This document shows positions 42,985 to 51,389 of a DNA stretch of 64,000 nt, piece after piece. The position numbers and the translations under genes are program-made. The notes beneath the pieces are model-generated. The model made no database searches. It saw only the letters and a list, made by a program, of their open reading frames with translations, and was not told the origin of the DNA. The stretch is from Gluconacetobacter diazotrophicus PA1 5 (GTDB taxonomy: Bacteria > Pseudomonadota > Alphaproteobacteria > Acetobacterales > Acetobacteraceae): NCBI RefSeq assembly GCF_000021325.1, contig NC_011365.1, forward strand, positions 1,054,001 to 1,118,000. The letters are read 5' to 3'. How positions within the stretch are numbered: position 1 is the stretch's first letter; every line of letters begins with the position of its first letter.

Positions 42985-43767
42985 ATGCACATGGCGAAAA
43001 CGGTCAGAAGGCTTGAGACAGAAAACTGGGTGGTCGAGTTGTGGCCCAAGGCGGCCTACGATGTGCAGGCAACCTCTGATCGCGCTGTGATCGGCTTCGC
43101 CTTCGAGCCGCAGAGCGGCATGGATGCGATCGGAACCGGGAAGGCGCGCTCCTTCCTGCGACGCCCCAATACCTTGTCCTGGGTGCCAGGCAAATGTCCG
43201 GTGTTTTCCCGCTCGGACGAAGGCGGTGAATACCTCGTCCTGCGCGGTATGCCGCCCGTCATGATAGGGCATCGGGATGCCAGAGAGCGACCGTTGAACG
43301 CCATTGTCGACCCGGACGCCGTGGCGGCCGCCTGTTCATTGCGGCGCAGGCTGCTCTCCGGGGAACGGGAGATCGCGTCGGAACCGGATATCCTTGCCGC
43401 CGTCCTCCTCCGTCATTTTACCTCCGGGAAGGCTGCTGCACCCTGGATCACGGCGGCTCGTTTGGCCGCGATCGACAGGTTGATCGACCGTCACATGGGC
43501 GAACGGTTGGCAATTGCCCGACTGGCAGCGGAGCTTGAATTGTCCGTTGGATTTCTGGTTCGGGCGTTCCGGCAAAGCCTCGGCGTAACGCCGCATCGCT
43601 ATGTCATGGAACGACGCCTCGCCCAAGCTCGACGGCTCCTTGACGCCGGTTGTCCTATTGCGGACACCGCCGCCGAATGTGGGTTCGCCGATCAGGCGCA
43701 TCTGACGCGCCATTTGAAGCGCTCTACCGGGGTCACGCCAGCGTACTATGAGCGTATGGAGAAATGA
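42985..43767 (+). CDS. AraC-family transcriptional regulator
   Basis: This regulator of about 260 residues has an N-terminal sensing part and a C-terminal double HTH (IDRHMGERLAIARLAAELELSVGFLVRAFRQSLGVTPHRYVMERRLAQARRLLDAGCPIADTAAECGFADQAHLTRHLKRSTGVTPAYY). It is divergent from the racemase gene and likely controls it. ATG 42985 was chosen as the first in-frame ATG past the racemase start; the open frame continues further upstream into racemase coding DNA. Confidence 0.88.
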   Translation: MHMAKTVRRLETENWVVELWPKAAYDVQATSDRAVIGFAFEPQSGMDAIGTGKARSFLRRPNTLSWVPGKCPVFSRSDEGGEYLVLRGMPPVMIGHRDARERPLNAIVDPDAVAAACSLRRRLLSGEREIASEPDILAAVLLRHFTSGKAAAPWITAARLAAIDRLIDRHMGERLAIARLAAELELSVGFLVRAFRQSLGVTPHRYVMERRLAQARRLLDAGCPIADTAAECGFADQAHLTRHLKRSTGVTPAYYERMEK

Positions 43768-43896
43768 GAGGACAAAATATCAAACAGCTGCCGCCTTCCA
43801 GACTATTTCGACATAGTTGTTTTTGAAGCCGAGGGTCGCTCCTGGAACACAAGCCTGGCAAACGCTCACGCTGGATCTTGCCATATGGGGGCGATG

Positions 43897-44124
43897 CTAA
43901 GTCCTGTTCTGCTTGTTGGCGCGCTCCAGGAACTTTATAGCTTCGTCGAAAATTGGAAGGCCAACGGGAGACTGCTCGAATGACGCCTCCCGATCCGCCC
44001 TCACGCCACTCAGGACGTCCGTTATGAGGTCCGGCTGTGCTTCATCAAGCTTTTGCAGAATACAAAGCAAAACGTACGATACGGCTTGCAGCTTTATCTG
44101 GGTCTTACCAAGCTCTTTCGACAC
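43897..44124 (-). CDS. Hypothetical protein, 75 residues
   Basis: I do not recognise this protein. From GTG 44124 (GGGAGAG upstream) it reads as a helical, mildly acidic protein (SKELGKTQIKLQAVSYVLLCILQKLDEAQPDLITDVLSG ... FDEAIKFLERANKQNRT). A TTG 33 bases further upstream is the alternative start. It lies alone between the AraC gene and the relaxase on the minus strand. The flanks 43768-43896 and 44125-44363 hold nothing I can identify. Confidence 0.45.
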   Translation of the reverse strand: MSKELGKTQIKLQAVSYVLLCILQKLDEAQPDLITDVLSGVRADREASFEQSPVGLPIFDEAIKFLERANKQNRT

Positions 44125-44363
44125 GACGCTCTCCCAAACGAGTAGAACATAATGCAATTCGACGGCGCGATATTAGCTTCCTCGACCAACCGACCGGGCT
44201 GCCGTCGCCGCGACCCTATACAGGACCGCCTGGAAGACAGCGTGAAGCGTTTTAAGTATCTCTTGCGGGTGAGTAACTGTCGACCATCTGAGCCTGATTA
44301 AAGGGTAACTTATGTCGGCTTGATGCTCCAAAGCAGGAGGCCCGTAATCCCTGTCCTTCCTGA

Positions 44364-46103
44364 TCATAGACCCAGCCCCCGTTTGCGCGCAAAAGACCAG
44401 TCAATCCCGCCATCACCGCGCATGATGCCGGACACCTCCCGCCCGCGCTGTTTTTCCAACGACGGCGCCCACGGCACCAACTCAAACCCCAGCCCGTCGT
44501 CGATCATAGCGAACCGCCCCGACGCCAGGTTGAAACGCTCACGATAGGTGCCCGTGACGGGATCGCCTTCCCCGCTCCGCCGGAACGGCATCCGTGCCGT
44601 CCCGGCAAGGCTCCGGCCCAGCGCGTCCAGCTCCCGCTGGCGCAGCGTGGCGATCAGGTTCCGGGCGTAGCGGATGCTTCCGCCGTCGCGGCTGGCCAGC
44701 CCCTGCTCCACCAGATGATCCGTCCGCTTTTCCATCGCCTCTTTGATCTCGGCGCCGAACCCCGTGGACGCCAGGGCAAGAGGCTCCCGCGCGATGGCCT
44801 GCCGGTCGAGCCAGGTGGCCCCCTGCGCCATCACCTGCCGCTCCAGCGTGACGTCCGAACGCACAGCCAGCGCGATACGATCACGTCCCTGTTTGTCGGT
44901 GAAACGCCGCAGTTCGACAATCGAACCGACCGACCCATCACCTGCGGCTTCGAGGTGCGGCAGGCGGACATGGTGCGTGCGACCATCAATTCCGTCGATC
45001 ACCGCATAGGCCGTGCCGCGCAGTTCGTCATCGAGGCCTCGATCGACCAGTCGTCCAATGACGGGATCGGTGGTGTCCTCATCCGCCAGCACCCAAGAGG
45101 ACGCGGCGCGATCGATTTTCTGTTCCGCCAACCCCCGGTGGATGCGCTTGATGATGTCGTTGCGCTCGCTGATCTCCCGCAGCGTCGCTTCCGCACTCTC
45201 GTCCATCCGCCAGCGATCCGGCCCGACCTGGTGCGCCAGCCCCATGGTTTCCAGGCGGCGCAGGCGACCCAGCTTCACCGTGGCGAAGGCGTCCGGCGTT
45301 TCGCCCGACGCGCGCCCAAGAGCGATGACACCATCTTCCCCGCCGTCCCTCTGAAGCTGACGGTCAAGCGGGGTCCAGCGGTCGGCATTCACCTGCCGTT
45401 CGACCGCCTGATGGATATCATGATCGGTGCGTGGCCCGAGTTCCAGCGTCACGAGATCCTGGGCACGGGCGCGCATCCCCTCGCGAATATAATCCCGCGC
45501 GATCACCAGGTCGGAACCGTCCTCCGCGACACCCCGAACGATAACATGCAAATGGGGATGTGCTGTGTTCCAGTGATCGACGGCAACCCAGTCCAGTTTC
45601 GTACCGAGATCGGTTTCCATCTGCCCCATCAGATCCCGCGCGAAAGCCCGCAGGTCCGACATCTCCGGTGCGTCCTCCGGGGAGACGATGAAGCGGAAAT
45701 GGTGGCGGTCGTCATCGCAGCGTTCCGCGAAGTCCGAGGCGCGGATGTCGTCACTGTCCCTGCCGAACAGGCGCGCGTCCTCCCCGTCCCGCGTCACACC
45801 CTCCCGACGGAGATACCGCAGGTGTGCTGCCAATGGTGTGGCGCGCGGGGCATGGCGCACGACACGGGCCTTGATGACGACGCCCCGTGAGCGGCTGGTG
45901 AGCAGGCGATTGGCCGCATGAGCGGCGGCCCTCCCACGCCCGAAACTGGAGCGACGCCCGGCACCGATTTTCCCCGCGCGGGACACCCTGCCACCGGCCC
46001 GCTGCACCGACGCCAGCACCTGCGTCACGAAAGGCCGCGCCTGCCGGGCGCGGGCAGAGCGGATGCGCCCTGACCGGATGCGAAATTCCTCGTCCCTATT
46101 CAT
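44364..46103 (-). CDS. VirD2/RlxS-type relaxase (DUF3363)
   Basis: This relaxase of about 579 residues has a candidate nicking Tyr97 (LAAHLRYLRREG) and a metal-binding His cluster HPHLH at residues 182-186 in VAVDHWNTAHPHLHVIVRG, the P/MOBP-type arrangement. A DUF3363 C-terminal region follows. It would nick oriT and pilot the strand through TraG. ATG 46103 was chosen: the preceding 26 codons run into an inverted repeat that may belong to oriT. Cargo genes now separate it from traG. Confidence 0.9.
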   Translation of the reverse strand: MNRDEEFRIRSGRIRSARARQARPFVTQVLASVQRAGGRVSRAGKIGAGRRSSFGRGRAAAHAANRLLTSRSRGVVIKARVVRHAPRATPLAAHLRYLRREGVTRDGEDARLFGRDSDDIRASDFAERCDDDRHHFRFIVSPEDAPEMSDLRAFARDLMGQMETDLGTKLDWVAVDHWNTAHPHLHVIVRGVAEDGSDLVIARDYIREGMRARAQDLVTLELGPRTDHDIHQAVERQVNADRWTPLDRQLQRDGGEDGVIALGRASGETPDAFATVKLGRLRRLETMGLAHQVGPDRWRMDESAEATLREISERNDIIKRIHRGLAEQKIDRAASSWVLADEDTTDPVIGRLVDRGLDDELRGTAYAVIDGIDGRTHHVRLPHLEAAGDGSVGSIVELRRFTDKQGRDRIALAVRSDVTLERQVMAQGATWLDRQAIAREPLALASTGFGAEIKEAMEKRTDHLVEQGLASRDGGSIRYARNLIATLRQRELDALGRSLAGTARMPFRRSGEGDPVTGTYRERFNLASGRFAMIDDGLGFELVPWAPSLEKQRGREVSGIMRGDGGIDWSFARKRGLGL

Positions 46104-46161
46104 GAAAACTGCCCTGCACCGCACGAAAGATCGCCTCGGATCAAAGAGATGACGCCTCGAC

Positions 46162-46190
46162 GCGAGGTATGGAATTTCCACGCACCTCGC
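46162..46190. other. Candidate oriT inverted repeat upstream of the relaxase gene
   Basis: gcgaggt (46162-46168) and acctcgc (46184-46190) flank a near-palindrome ggaatttcc, and a smaller cctcg-acg-cgagg hairpin adjoins on the left. The position, 60 bases upstream of the relaxase start in the 190-bp gap before the next gene, fits an origin of transfer. No known nic sequence is recognised. Confidence 0.35.
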
Positions 46191-46296
46191 AACAAGACTT
46201 CAAAAACCCCGAAAAACCGCCACCCCAACCGAGCCGCGATGTGCGGCCTTTTATCCAGCCCTCCCTTTTCTGTTGGCTTTCCGGGGTTCTCACGCC

Positions 46297-46968
46297 TCAC
46301 TGGACCTGATCCGATCCCCTCAGTGGGACGATGCCGGACCTCTCCCCGACATGCCCCGCGAAGAGGTTCTCGGGAACAGCGACACGACGTGAAGTGGTCG
46401 TCCGAAACCCATCGGACTGGCCGGAAACGAAGAGCCCGGCCGTCACCCAGGAGCGAGCAGGAAAGGAAAAAAAAGAAACGGGAAGCTGGAAGTCAGACGA
46501 TGGTTTTTTCATCAGCTGTGTGACGAATTCCACGTAGGAAACCGTCTCTCCTGGAAGCGGTCGGCCAGTCGTCAGATAGTCGTCGTAACGGGTTGGTCCG
46601 GCATTGTAGGCGGCAAGGAAACCGGCATCACCGTAGCGGTCGTGCAGCCATCGCAGATAGGCTGCCCCGGCCGCGATATTGTCACGCGGATCGAAGGGAT
46701 CGGCACCCAGATTGAGCGTGCGCCGGACCTCCTTCCAGGTGCCGGGCATGAGCTGCATCAGCCCCATCGCACCAGCACCCGAAACCGCATGCGGATCGCC
46801 GGCGCTTTCGGCCCGCAGAACCGCCCGCACCCACGTTGCCGGGATCGCATTCCGTTCCGCCGCCTGACGCACCAGATCGTCCCAATCTTGTGCGCGGACG
46901 ATGGTCGGCGAGAGTGTCAGCGAGAGCATGGCCAGCATGCCGGCGGACACGAAAAACCGGCGCCTCAT
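46297..46968 (-). CDS. Lytic transglycosylase (VirB1-like)
   Basis: The 223-residue protein has a signal peptide (MRRRFFVSAGMLAMLSLTLSPTIVRAQ) and an SLT domain with catalytic Glu54 (LRAESAGDPHAVSGAGAMGLMQLMPGTW) and the AAYNAGP motif. It opens the peptidoglycan for the transfer channel. ATG 46968 has GGGAGG upstream and overlaps the DUF736 stop by ATGA. The C-terminal tail after the SLT domain is Ser/Arg-rich and not recognised. Confidence 0.92.
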   Translation of the reverse strand: MRRRFFVSAGMLAMLSLTLSPTIVRAQDWDDLVRQAAERNAIPATWVRAVLRAESAGDPHAVSGAGAMGLMQLMPGTWKEVRRTLNLGADPFDPRDNIAAGAAYLRWLHDRYGDAGFLAAYNAGPTRYDDYLTTGRPLPGETVSYVEFVTQLMKKPSSDFQLPVSFFSFPARSWVTAGLFVSGQSDGFRTTTSRRVAVPENLFAGHVGERSGIVPLRGSDQVQ

Positions 46969-47306
46969 TCCCGACCTCCCGGGCGTTTCGCGGGCCGGTT
47001 CCACGCCAGTTGCCACTCACGCCCACCGCGTCCGACCTGGAACAGCGTGGCGCGGAGCGGCTGCGGGAACGTGGGGTCATCCAGCACGATGGAAATATAT
47101 TCGCCGGCACGTTCCCCGGTGCGGGTCCACCCGGCACCGATCTCCGGTCCGGAATCCCCGTCACCGAGATGGATGCGATAATCCGGCGCATGCTCCGCGC
47201 CATTGTTTTCCGCTGGCACGAAGGTCAGTTCGGCATCCAGCGACAGGGTACGCACCCGTCCGGCAAATCCATCGGCAGTGCGGGTAAAAAATCCGATCTG
47301 GGTCAT
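46965..47306 (-). CDS. DUF736 protein, copy 1
   Basis: The 113-residue protein (MTQIGFFTRTADGFAGRVRTLSLDAELTFVPAENNGAEHAPDYRIHLGDGDSGPEIGAGWTRTGERAGEYISIVLDDPTF) belongs to DUF736, small basic proteins found in many alphaproteobacterial plasmids and ICEs; function is unknown. It overlaps the lytic transglycosylase gene by four bases. A second DUF736 gene lies at 52753-53070 in the same element, with the same fold pattern but quite different sequence. Confidence 0.9.
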   Translation of the reverse strand: MTQIGFFTRTADGFAGRVRTLSLDAELTFVPAENNGAEHAPDYRIHLGDGDSGPEIGAGWTRTGERAGEYISIVLDDPTFPQPLRATLFQVGRGGREWQLAWNRPAKRPGGRE

Positions 47307-47364
47307 GGGAAAAATCCTTTCGGAAATGATAGGGATGATGGAAAATCCGTGTGCTTTACGATCA

Positions 47365-47994
47365 TCATTCGATGGGCGGTTCGCCCGGTTTCACGAGCAT
47401 CATGGGCGGTCCAAGGAGTGGCCGTTCCCGCACCGGATCGCGCAGATCCGGGAGGGGATCGAAATGCGGGGGCGGTTGCTCCGCCTCGCCCATGCGGACA
47501 TGAACCGGCACGGCACGCCCGATGACGGTGTCCATCGACAGGACGCCGAAATACCGCCCGTCCAGACTGGTCGGCACGGCGGCGTTCATGACAAACACCT
47601 GCCCCGGACCGAGGCGCTGACAGCCCTGCCAGACCGGCAGCTTGCAACCCCGATGATCGACGGTCTTCGCGTCACCAACAGGTTTGCCGTCAATGGTGAT
47701 GTGGGTGCCGATGCGGCAGACACTCTGGCCCGCCAGTGCTGCCACAGGCTTGAGCAGCGGCACGCCGAACGGCAGGTAACCGCGTATCGCCAGCAGCGTC
47801 GCCTCGCGCTCGGGCAGGCGGATGGCGACGATGTCGCCGACGCGGACCGGCATGGTGGACTGGATGCGATACAGCCCGACCGGCACACTGGCCGTCTCGT
47901 TCCAGACCCAGCGCGGGGCCGGATGAAACGCCAGCGAAACGCCCACGCCGAGTACGGCGAAATATGTGGTGAAAAACCAGCCGCGCCGGGTCAT
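47365..47994 (-). CDS. traF: TraF-like S26 signal peptidase (conjugative pilin maturation)
   Basis: The 209-residue protease has an N-terminal membrane anchor and the S26 catalytic pair Ser36 (TASVPVGLYRI) and Lys82 (LPFGVPLLKPVAAL). RP4 TraF cleaves and cyclises the TrbC pilin, and a TrbC gene is present at 36320. The C-terminal tail is Pro-rich. Its start overlaps the stop of the cytosine methyltransferase gene by ATGA, so its translation depends on reading through that gene. Confidence 0.9.
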   Translation of the reverse strand: MTRRGWFFTTYFAVLGVGVSLAFHPAPRWVWNETASVPVGLYRIQSTMPVRVGDIVAIRLPEREATLLAIRGYLPFGVPLLKPVAALAGQSVCRIGTHITIDGKPVGDAKTVDHRGCKLPVWQGCQRLGPGQVFVMNAAVPTSLDGRYFGVLSMDTVIGRAVPVHVRMGEAEQPPPHFDPLPDLRDPVRERPLLGPPMMLVKPGEPPIE

Positions 47995-49445
47995 GACACA
48001 TCTCCGGCCGCCGCACGCGCCAGGACCATGTCGAGCGCCAGTTCGACCCGCAGGATGGCGTTGCCTATGGCTTCGGGGATGTCCGGGACGACCGCGTCGC
48101 CGAACGCCTCGACGACGAGGCTGGCGGCAGACGCCCGGCGTCCATCGCCGAGCGCAACGCGCGTGCGAGCCAGCCAGGCGGAAAGCCCATCATCCAGCCG
48201 TAGGTGAGCGGCAGGGCCGCCGTTCCAGTCAGCCCATGGCTCCGCAGCAGGACCGCCAGCGCCCGTGCACCCGCCCAGCGGTCCGGGGGTGCCCTGCCCG
48301 TCATCGCTCCATCCATCACCGCGTCCATCGTGGGCGACTTCCTCCGGTCGTAGGCATCGCTCCAGCCGTCCATCCGGCTGTCCCGCTTCGTGGGTGTCGG
48401 TAGCGTTTCCAGTGCTGCGTGCCGCAGCAGGTTCGGCGTGTCGATCTGGGCCTTGGATCCGTTCGCCCGACGGCCCGTCCCGATCTCCCGCGCGGTGAGC
48501 CGGCGGCCCCCGTTCGGCGCCAGCGGTGTGGGCAGCATCCCGCAGGGAGGCTGGTGCTCCTCGAAATACAGCGCTTCCCCGATCGTCGGCGTACGGTTGA
48601 AATCGTCCTGCTCCGATGTCATCCGCCCCTTGCACCGACGCAGCATGCTGCCCCGTGGCGCAGGGTTGGCAGTCGGGGTTCCCAGCATCCCCGCATGACG
48701 GTTCTCCTGCCCCGTCATCTGCGCCAGCACGTCGCCCCGACCACCCTTCGCGGCATCCGACGCCCGTGGCGTCGCCATACGATCCGTGCGGAACACATCG
48801 TAAAGACCCGACGCCTTCATCGCCGCCCGCGCGCCCGCTCCCCCTTCCATCCGCATCCCGCCCTGTTGCGACTGCGAGACCGGTGTCGGCAAGCTGCCGG
48901 GGGTCGAAACCGATGAGCCAGGACCGCTTGCGGACATGGCAGGCGCCGACGTCTCCAGCACCCACCACGCACGGTTCGCAGGCGTAGCCGAGCGCCTCCA
49001 GCGCATCGAGCAGCCGGTCCGCACCGCGAGTTCGGAGGTTAGCGCTGTTCTCAAAAGCGAACCAGCGAGGGCGGCATTCTCCGACCAGGCGGACGGCTTC
49101 GCGGTAGAGGCCCGACCGCGCGCCGTCGATCCCTTTGCCCCTGGTGTTGGCGCTGCTGATGTCCTGGCATGGCGGGCTGCCCGCGATGAGGTCGGGCAGG
49201 AAACCGAGGTCGGAAACAAGTCGCCCTGCCGTGAGGGTCCGGACATCGTCGTAGAGGCGGACATGGGGATTGTTCTCCGCGTAGAGCACGCGCCGCCATG
49301 GAACGATCTCGCAGGCGGCGACGGTGACGAAACCCGCACGGTGCAGGCCCAGCGTCCAGCCGCCAGCCGCACCCGCGAACAGGTCCAGCACGCGGAAGGG
49401 TGTGCGGGGTGAGATGTCACCCATGGGGGAATGACCATGCGTCAT
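47991..49445 (-). CDS. C5-cytosine DNA methyltransferase, middle part frame-shifted
   Basis: The N-terminal third is a normal Dcm-type enzyme: LDLFAGAAGGWTLGL (SAM site), GSPPCQDIS (catalytic Cys), FENS and HVRKRSW. After about 48903 the meaningful sequence moves to the +1 frame (LPTPVSQSQQGG, TPTIGEALYF, LPTPTKRDSRMDGW, YGWMMGFPPGWL), then returns near 48170 to the first frame (VEAFGDAVVPDIPEAIG). The shifts coincide with a G5 run (48899-48903) and a doubled agcc unit (48168-48175). The first frame stays open throughout, so a protein of the same length but with about 240 scrambled residues would be made; it is probably inactive. Coupling to traF is preserved. Confidence 0.8.
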   Translation of the reverse strand: MTHGHSPMGDISPRTPFRVLDLFAGAAGGWTLGLHRAGFVTVAACEIVPWRRVLYAENNPHVRLYDDVRTLTAGRLVSDLGFLPDLIAGSPPCQDISSANTRGKGIDGARSGLYREAVRLVGECRPRWFAFENSANLRTRGADRLLDALEALGYACEPCVVGAGDVGACHVRKRSWLIGFDPRQLADTGLAVATGRDADGRGSGRAGGDEGVGSLRCVPHGSYGDATGVGCREGWSGRRAGADDGAGEPSCGDAGNPDCQPCATGQHAASVQGADDIGAGRFQPYADDRGSAVFRGAPASLRDAAHTAGAERGPPAHRAGDRDGPSGERIQGPDRHAEPAAARSTGNATDTHEAGQPDGRLERCLRPEEVAHDGRGDGWSDDGQGTPGPLGGCTGAGGPAAEPWADWNGGPAAHLRLDDGLSAWLARTRVALGDGRRASAASLVVEAFGDAVVPDIPEAIGNAILRVELALDMVLARAAAGDVS

Positions 49446-49930
49446 GCCACAGCCCTCCGGCGCAGCCATGCCTCATGGCGCTCTGACGTGTAAGGACGTG
49501 GCTCCTGCGCTGCCGTGAGCCGGTGATGCAGATGCCGCCAGTGATCGGGACAGGCTGCGGCGGGATCGATCCCCAGCGCCTCTACGCCGTCGATGGCCTC
49601 CAGCACCCGGCGCACCTTTGGCCAGCCACTTTGGCGCAGCAGGGTCTCCCCACCGGGGCGCACGAACGGCACGGTCTGGCAGGCTTCCTGAGCCCCCACG
49701 GCGCGCACGATGTCGATGCAAGATGCGACGGTCCCGAAATCGTTCGCGGCCCACCGGATGAACGCAAACACGCTGTCCGGCGTGAAACTCATCAGCCTGC
49801 GCCTGCGATCCAGAATGCGATCCTCGATGGGATGGCCGAAGCGGACCCAGTGTTCGATGCGCTTCTCGATCCAGGTCAGTTCGACCGTAGTGAGGACAGC
49901 GTCCTCCGGTCGGAAAGAGCGGGCGGTCAT
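49442..49930 (-). CDS. DUF2840 protein
   Basis: The 162-residue protein (VELTWIEKRIEHWVRFGHPIEDRILDRRRRLMSFTPDSVFAFIRWAANDFGTVASCIDIVRAV) is a DUF2840 member, a family that sits between the replication genes and traF in alphaproteobacterial conjugative elements. Function is unknown. It overlaps repA and the methyltransferase gene by ATGA on either side. In related elements a ParA gene often lies between repA and this gene; none is present here. Confidence 0.88.
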   Translation of the reverse strand: MTARSFRPEDAVLTTVELTWIEKRIEHWVRFGHPIEDRILDRRRRLMSFTPDSVFAFIRWAANDFGTVASCIDIVRAVGAQEACQTVPFVRPGGETLLRQSGWPKVRRVLEAIDGVEALGIDPAAACPDHWRHLHHRLTAAQEPRPYTSERHEAWLRRRAVA

Positions 49931-51000
49931 GGGACACCGACCAAGCGATCCGCGACCGCTTCCCGAGCCTCTTTTCCATGCCCCGATCGGGCTGCCGGAA
50001 AAGGGGCGAAAAAACCAAAATCCCCTACATAATAAGTTATTATATTAGTTATATAAGTTACGGGGCTGATTCCGCTTTTGAAAACAACACGTTGCGCCGA
50101 TTTTCGCCAATGATCCCACGATAAATCCGCCGCCGCTCCCACGATATGATGCGCCGTTGATCCAACGACATGTTTCACATCGTTATCCACACCCTCGGTG
50201 GATTGACTCGTTGGAACAGCGCATAAAACTCCCTGTTTTCCGCCAGAAATGACGCGAAACGCATAACCGGGGATGATCTGGCTGACGACAATGGCGCGGA
50301 TTTTTGCGATGAAATCGCGACGCCGGGTCAGGCTGCCCGAGCGTGCGTGTAGTTCCGCCAGATCGAAGCGCCATCCATCTTTCTGCCGCCCGGCATGCCG
50401 ACGCGCCAGGCGGTAAAGCCACCGCTCCAGACCGCCACGAAGGCAGAAATAGGCGGGATCAACGCTCAGCACGCGCGAGCGATCGCAGGCGGCTTCCATC
50501 AGCCAGTCCGGCAGCGTCAGGGCCACGCCATCGTCACGGGATATCCGGACATCACTGATCCAGGTGAACGGTCTTTTCCTCCAGTCAGTGCCCTGGCGGA
50601 TGTTCGTCATGACTGTTGTTGTGGACAGCCGCTCCAATGCACCACGAAGGCGATGATATTCGTGCAGCCCCGAAGCCCATCCCAGATCCTGAAACAGACG
50701 CCATGGTGTGAAGCGCACATGGCGTGACACCCACAATCCATGGTTCAGCGCATCGACGATCTGCCCGGTCAGCCAGATCAGGACGTCGGCGTCCCAGACA
50801 GTCGCCATACCACCGGCATTTTCAGCCCGCACCATGATCGCGATATGTCGCGCCTGATAATCGATCGGGGTAAGGCGCGGCGTTTTTCCCAGTGCGAAGA
50901 ACGGGCGTCCCATCAGATCGCGGATGTCGCGGGGCCGTGCCGCCCCCGTGACCACAAACCGGCGGTCGGGCTGACGCCAGCTATCGGCGGCCGGCATCAT
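49927..51000 (-). CDS. repA: Replication initiator RepA-like protein (RPA family)
   Basis: This protein of about 357 residues carries the replication-initiator (RPA) pattern DLMGRPFFALGKTPRLTPIDYQARHIAIMVRAE, then TVWDADVLIWLTGQIVDALNHG and FLLRGGLERWLYRLARRHAG-like segments. It would start replication of the excised element. ATG 51000 overlaps the stop of the AlpA-like gene. The C-terminus is odd: an AT-rich stretch encodes ITNIITYYVGDFGFF, unlike the rest of the gene, and the frame then runs to overlap the DUF2840 start. Confidence 0.88.
   Translation of the reverse strand: MMPAADSWRQPDRRFVVTGAARPRDIRDLMGRPFFALGKTPRLTPIDYQARHIAIMVRAENAGGMATVWDADVLIWLTGQIVDALNHGLWVSRHVRFTPWRLFQDLGWASGLHEYHRLRGALERLSTTTVMTNIRQGTDWRKRPFTWISDVRISRDDGVALTLPDWLMEAACDRSRVLSVDPAYFCLRGGLERWLYRLARRHAGRQKDGWRFDLAELHARSGSLTRRRDFIAKIRAIVVSQIIPGYAFRVISGGKQGVLCAVPTSQSTEGVDNDVKHVVGSTAHHIVGAAADLSWDHWRKSAQRVVFKSGISPVTYITNIITYYVGDFGFFAPFPAARSGHGKEAREAVADRLVGVP
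50026..50062. repeat. AT-rich repeat tract inside the 3' end of repA
   Basis: In a region above 60 per cent GC these 37 bases are almost pure A/T and contain repeated taagtta(t) units (50033, 50053) with an imperfect inverted arrangement. It could be an unwinding element of a vegetative origin near the initiator gene or the scar of a deletion that removed a parA gene. Confidence 0.45.
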
Positions 51001-51293
51001 CGTCCGGCACTCCGCTGCGCCTTGCGGGCTTTCGCCTGCAAGCGGATGATATAGGCGCGAGGATCGGACGGCATCGGTATGCCACCGCCGTCCCCGGTGG
51101 AGAGCCTGACGTTCAGATCGGCCCAGGCGCAGAGGTCTTCGACGGCGTAGACGATCCGGCCGCCAAGCTGGCGGTAGAGCGGACCGGTGCCGCAACTCCG
51201 GTGTTTTTCGAGGGTGCGGATGGACAGGCCAACGAAATTGGCCGCATCCGGGGTGCGCAGATAGCGCGGTGGCAGTGTCGGCTGGACACGCAT
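50997..51293 (-). CDS. AlpA/MerR-type helix-turn-helix protein
   Basis: The 98-residue protein has a winged HTH of the excisionase/AlpA kind: PPRYLRTPDAANFVGLSIRTLEKHRSCGTGPLYRQLGGRIVYAVEDLCAWAD. Such proteins precede repA in Tn4371-like elements and probably regulate replication or excision. ATG 51293 has GGAGG eight bases upstream. It overlaps repA by ATGA. Confidence 0.88.
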   Translation of the reverse strand: MRVQPTLPPRYLRTPDAANFVGLSIRTLEKHRSCGTGPLYRQLGGRIVYAVEDLCAWADLNVRLSTGDGGGIPMPSDPRAYIIRLQAKARKAQRSAGR

Positions 51294-51389
51294 GGGGTCT
51301 TCCTCCCGTTGGATCGGGCCGCGTGCGGACTGTCGCGGCTCATGGGAGGACGCTGCCGGAGAAGGGACTGCGGGGAGGGATGACAAAGT

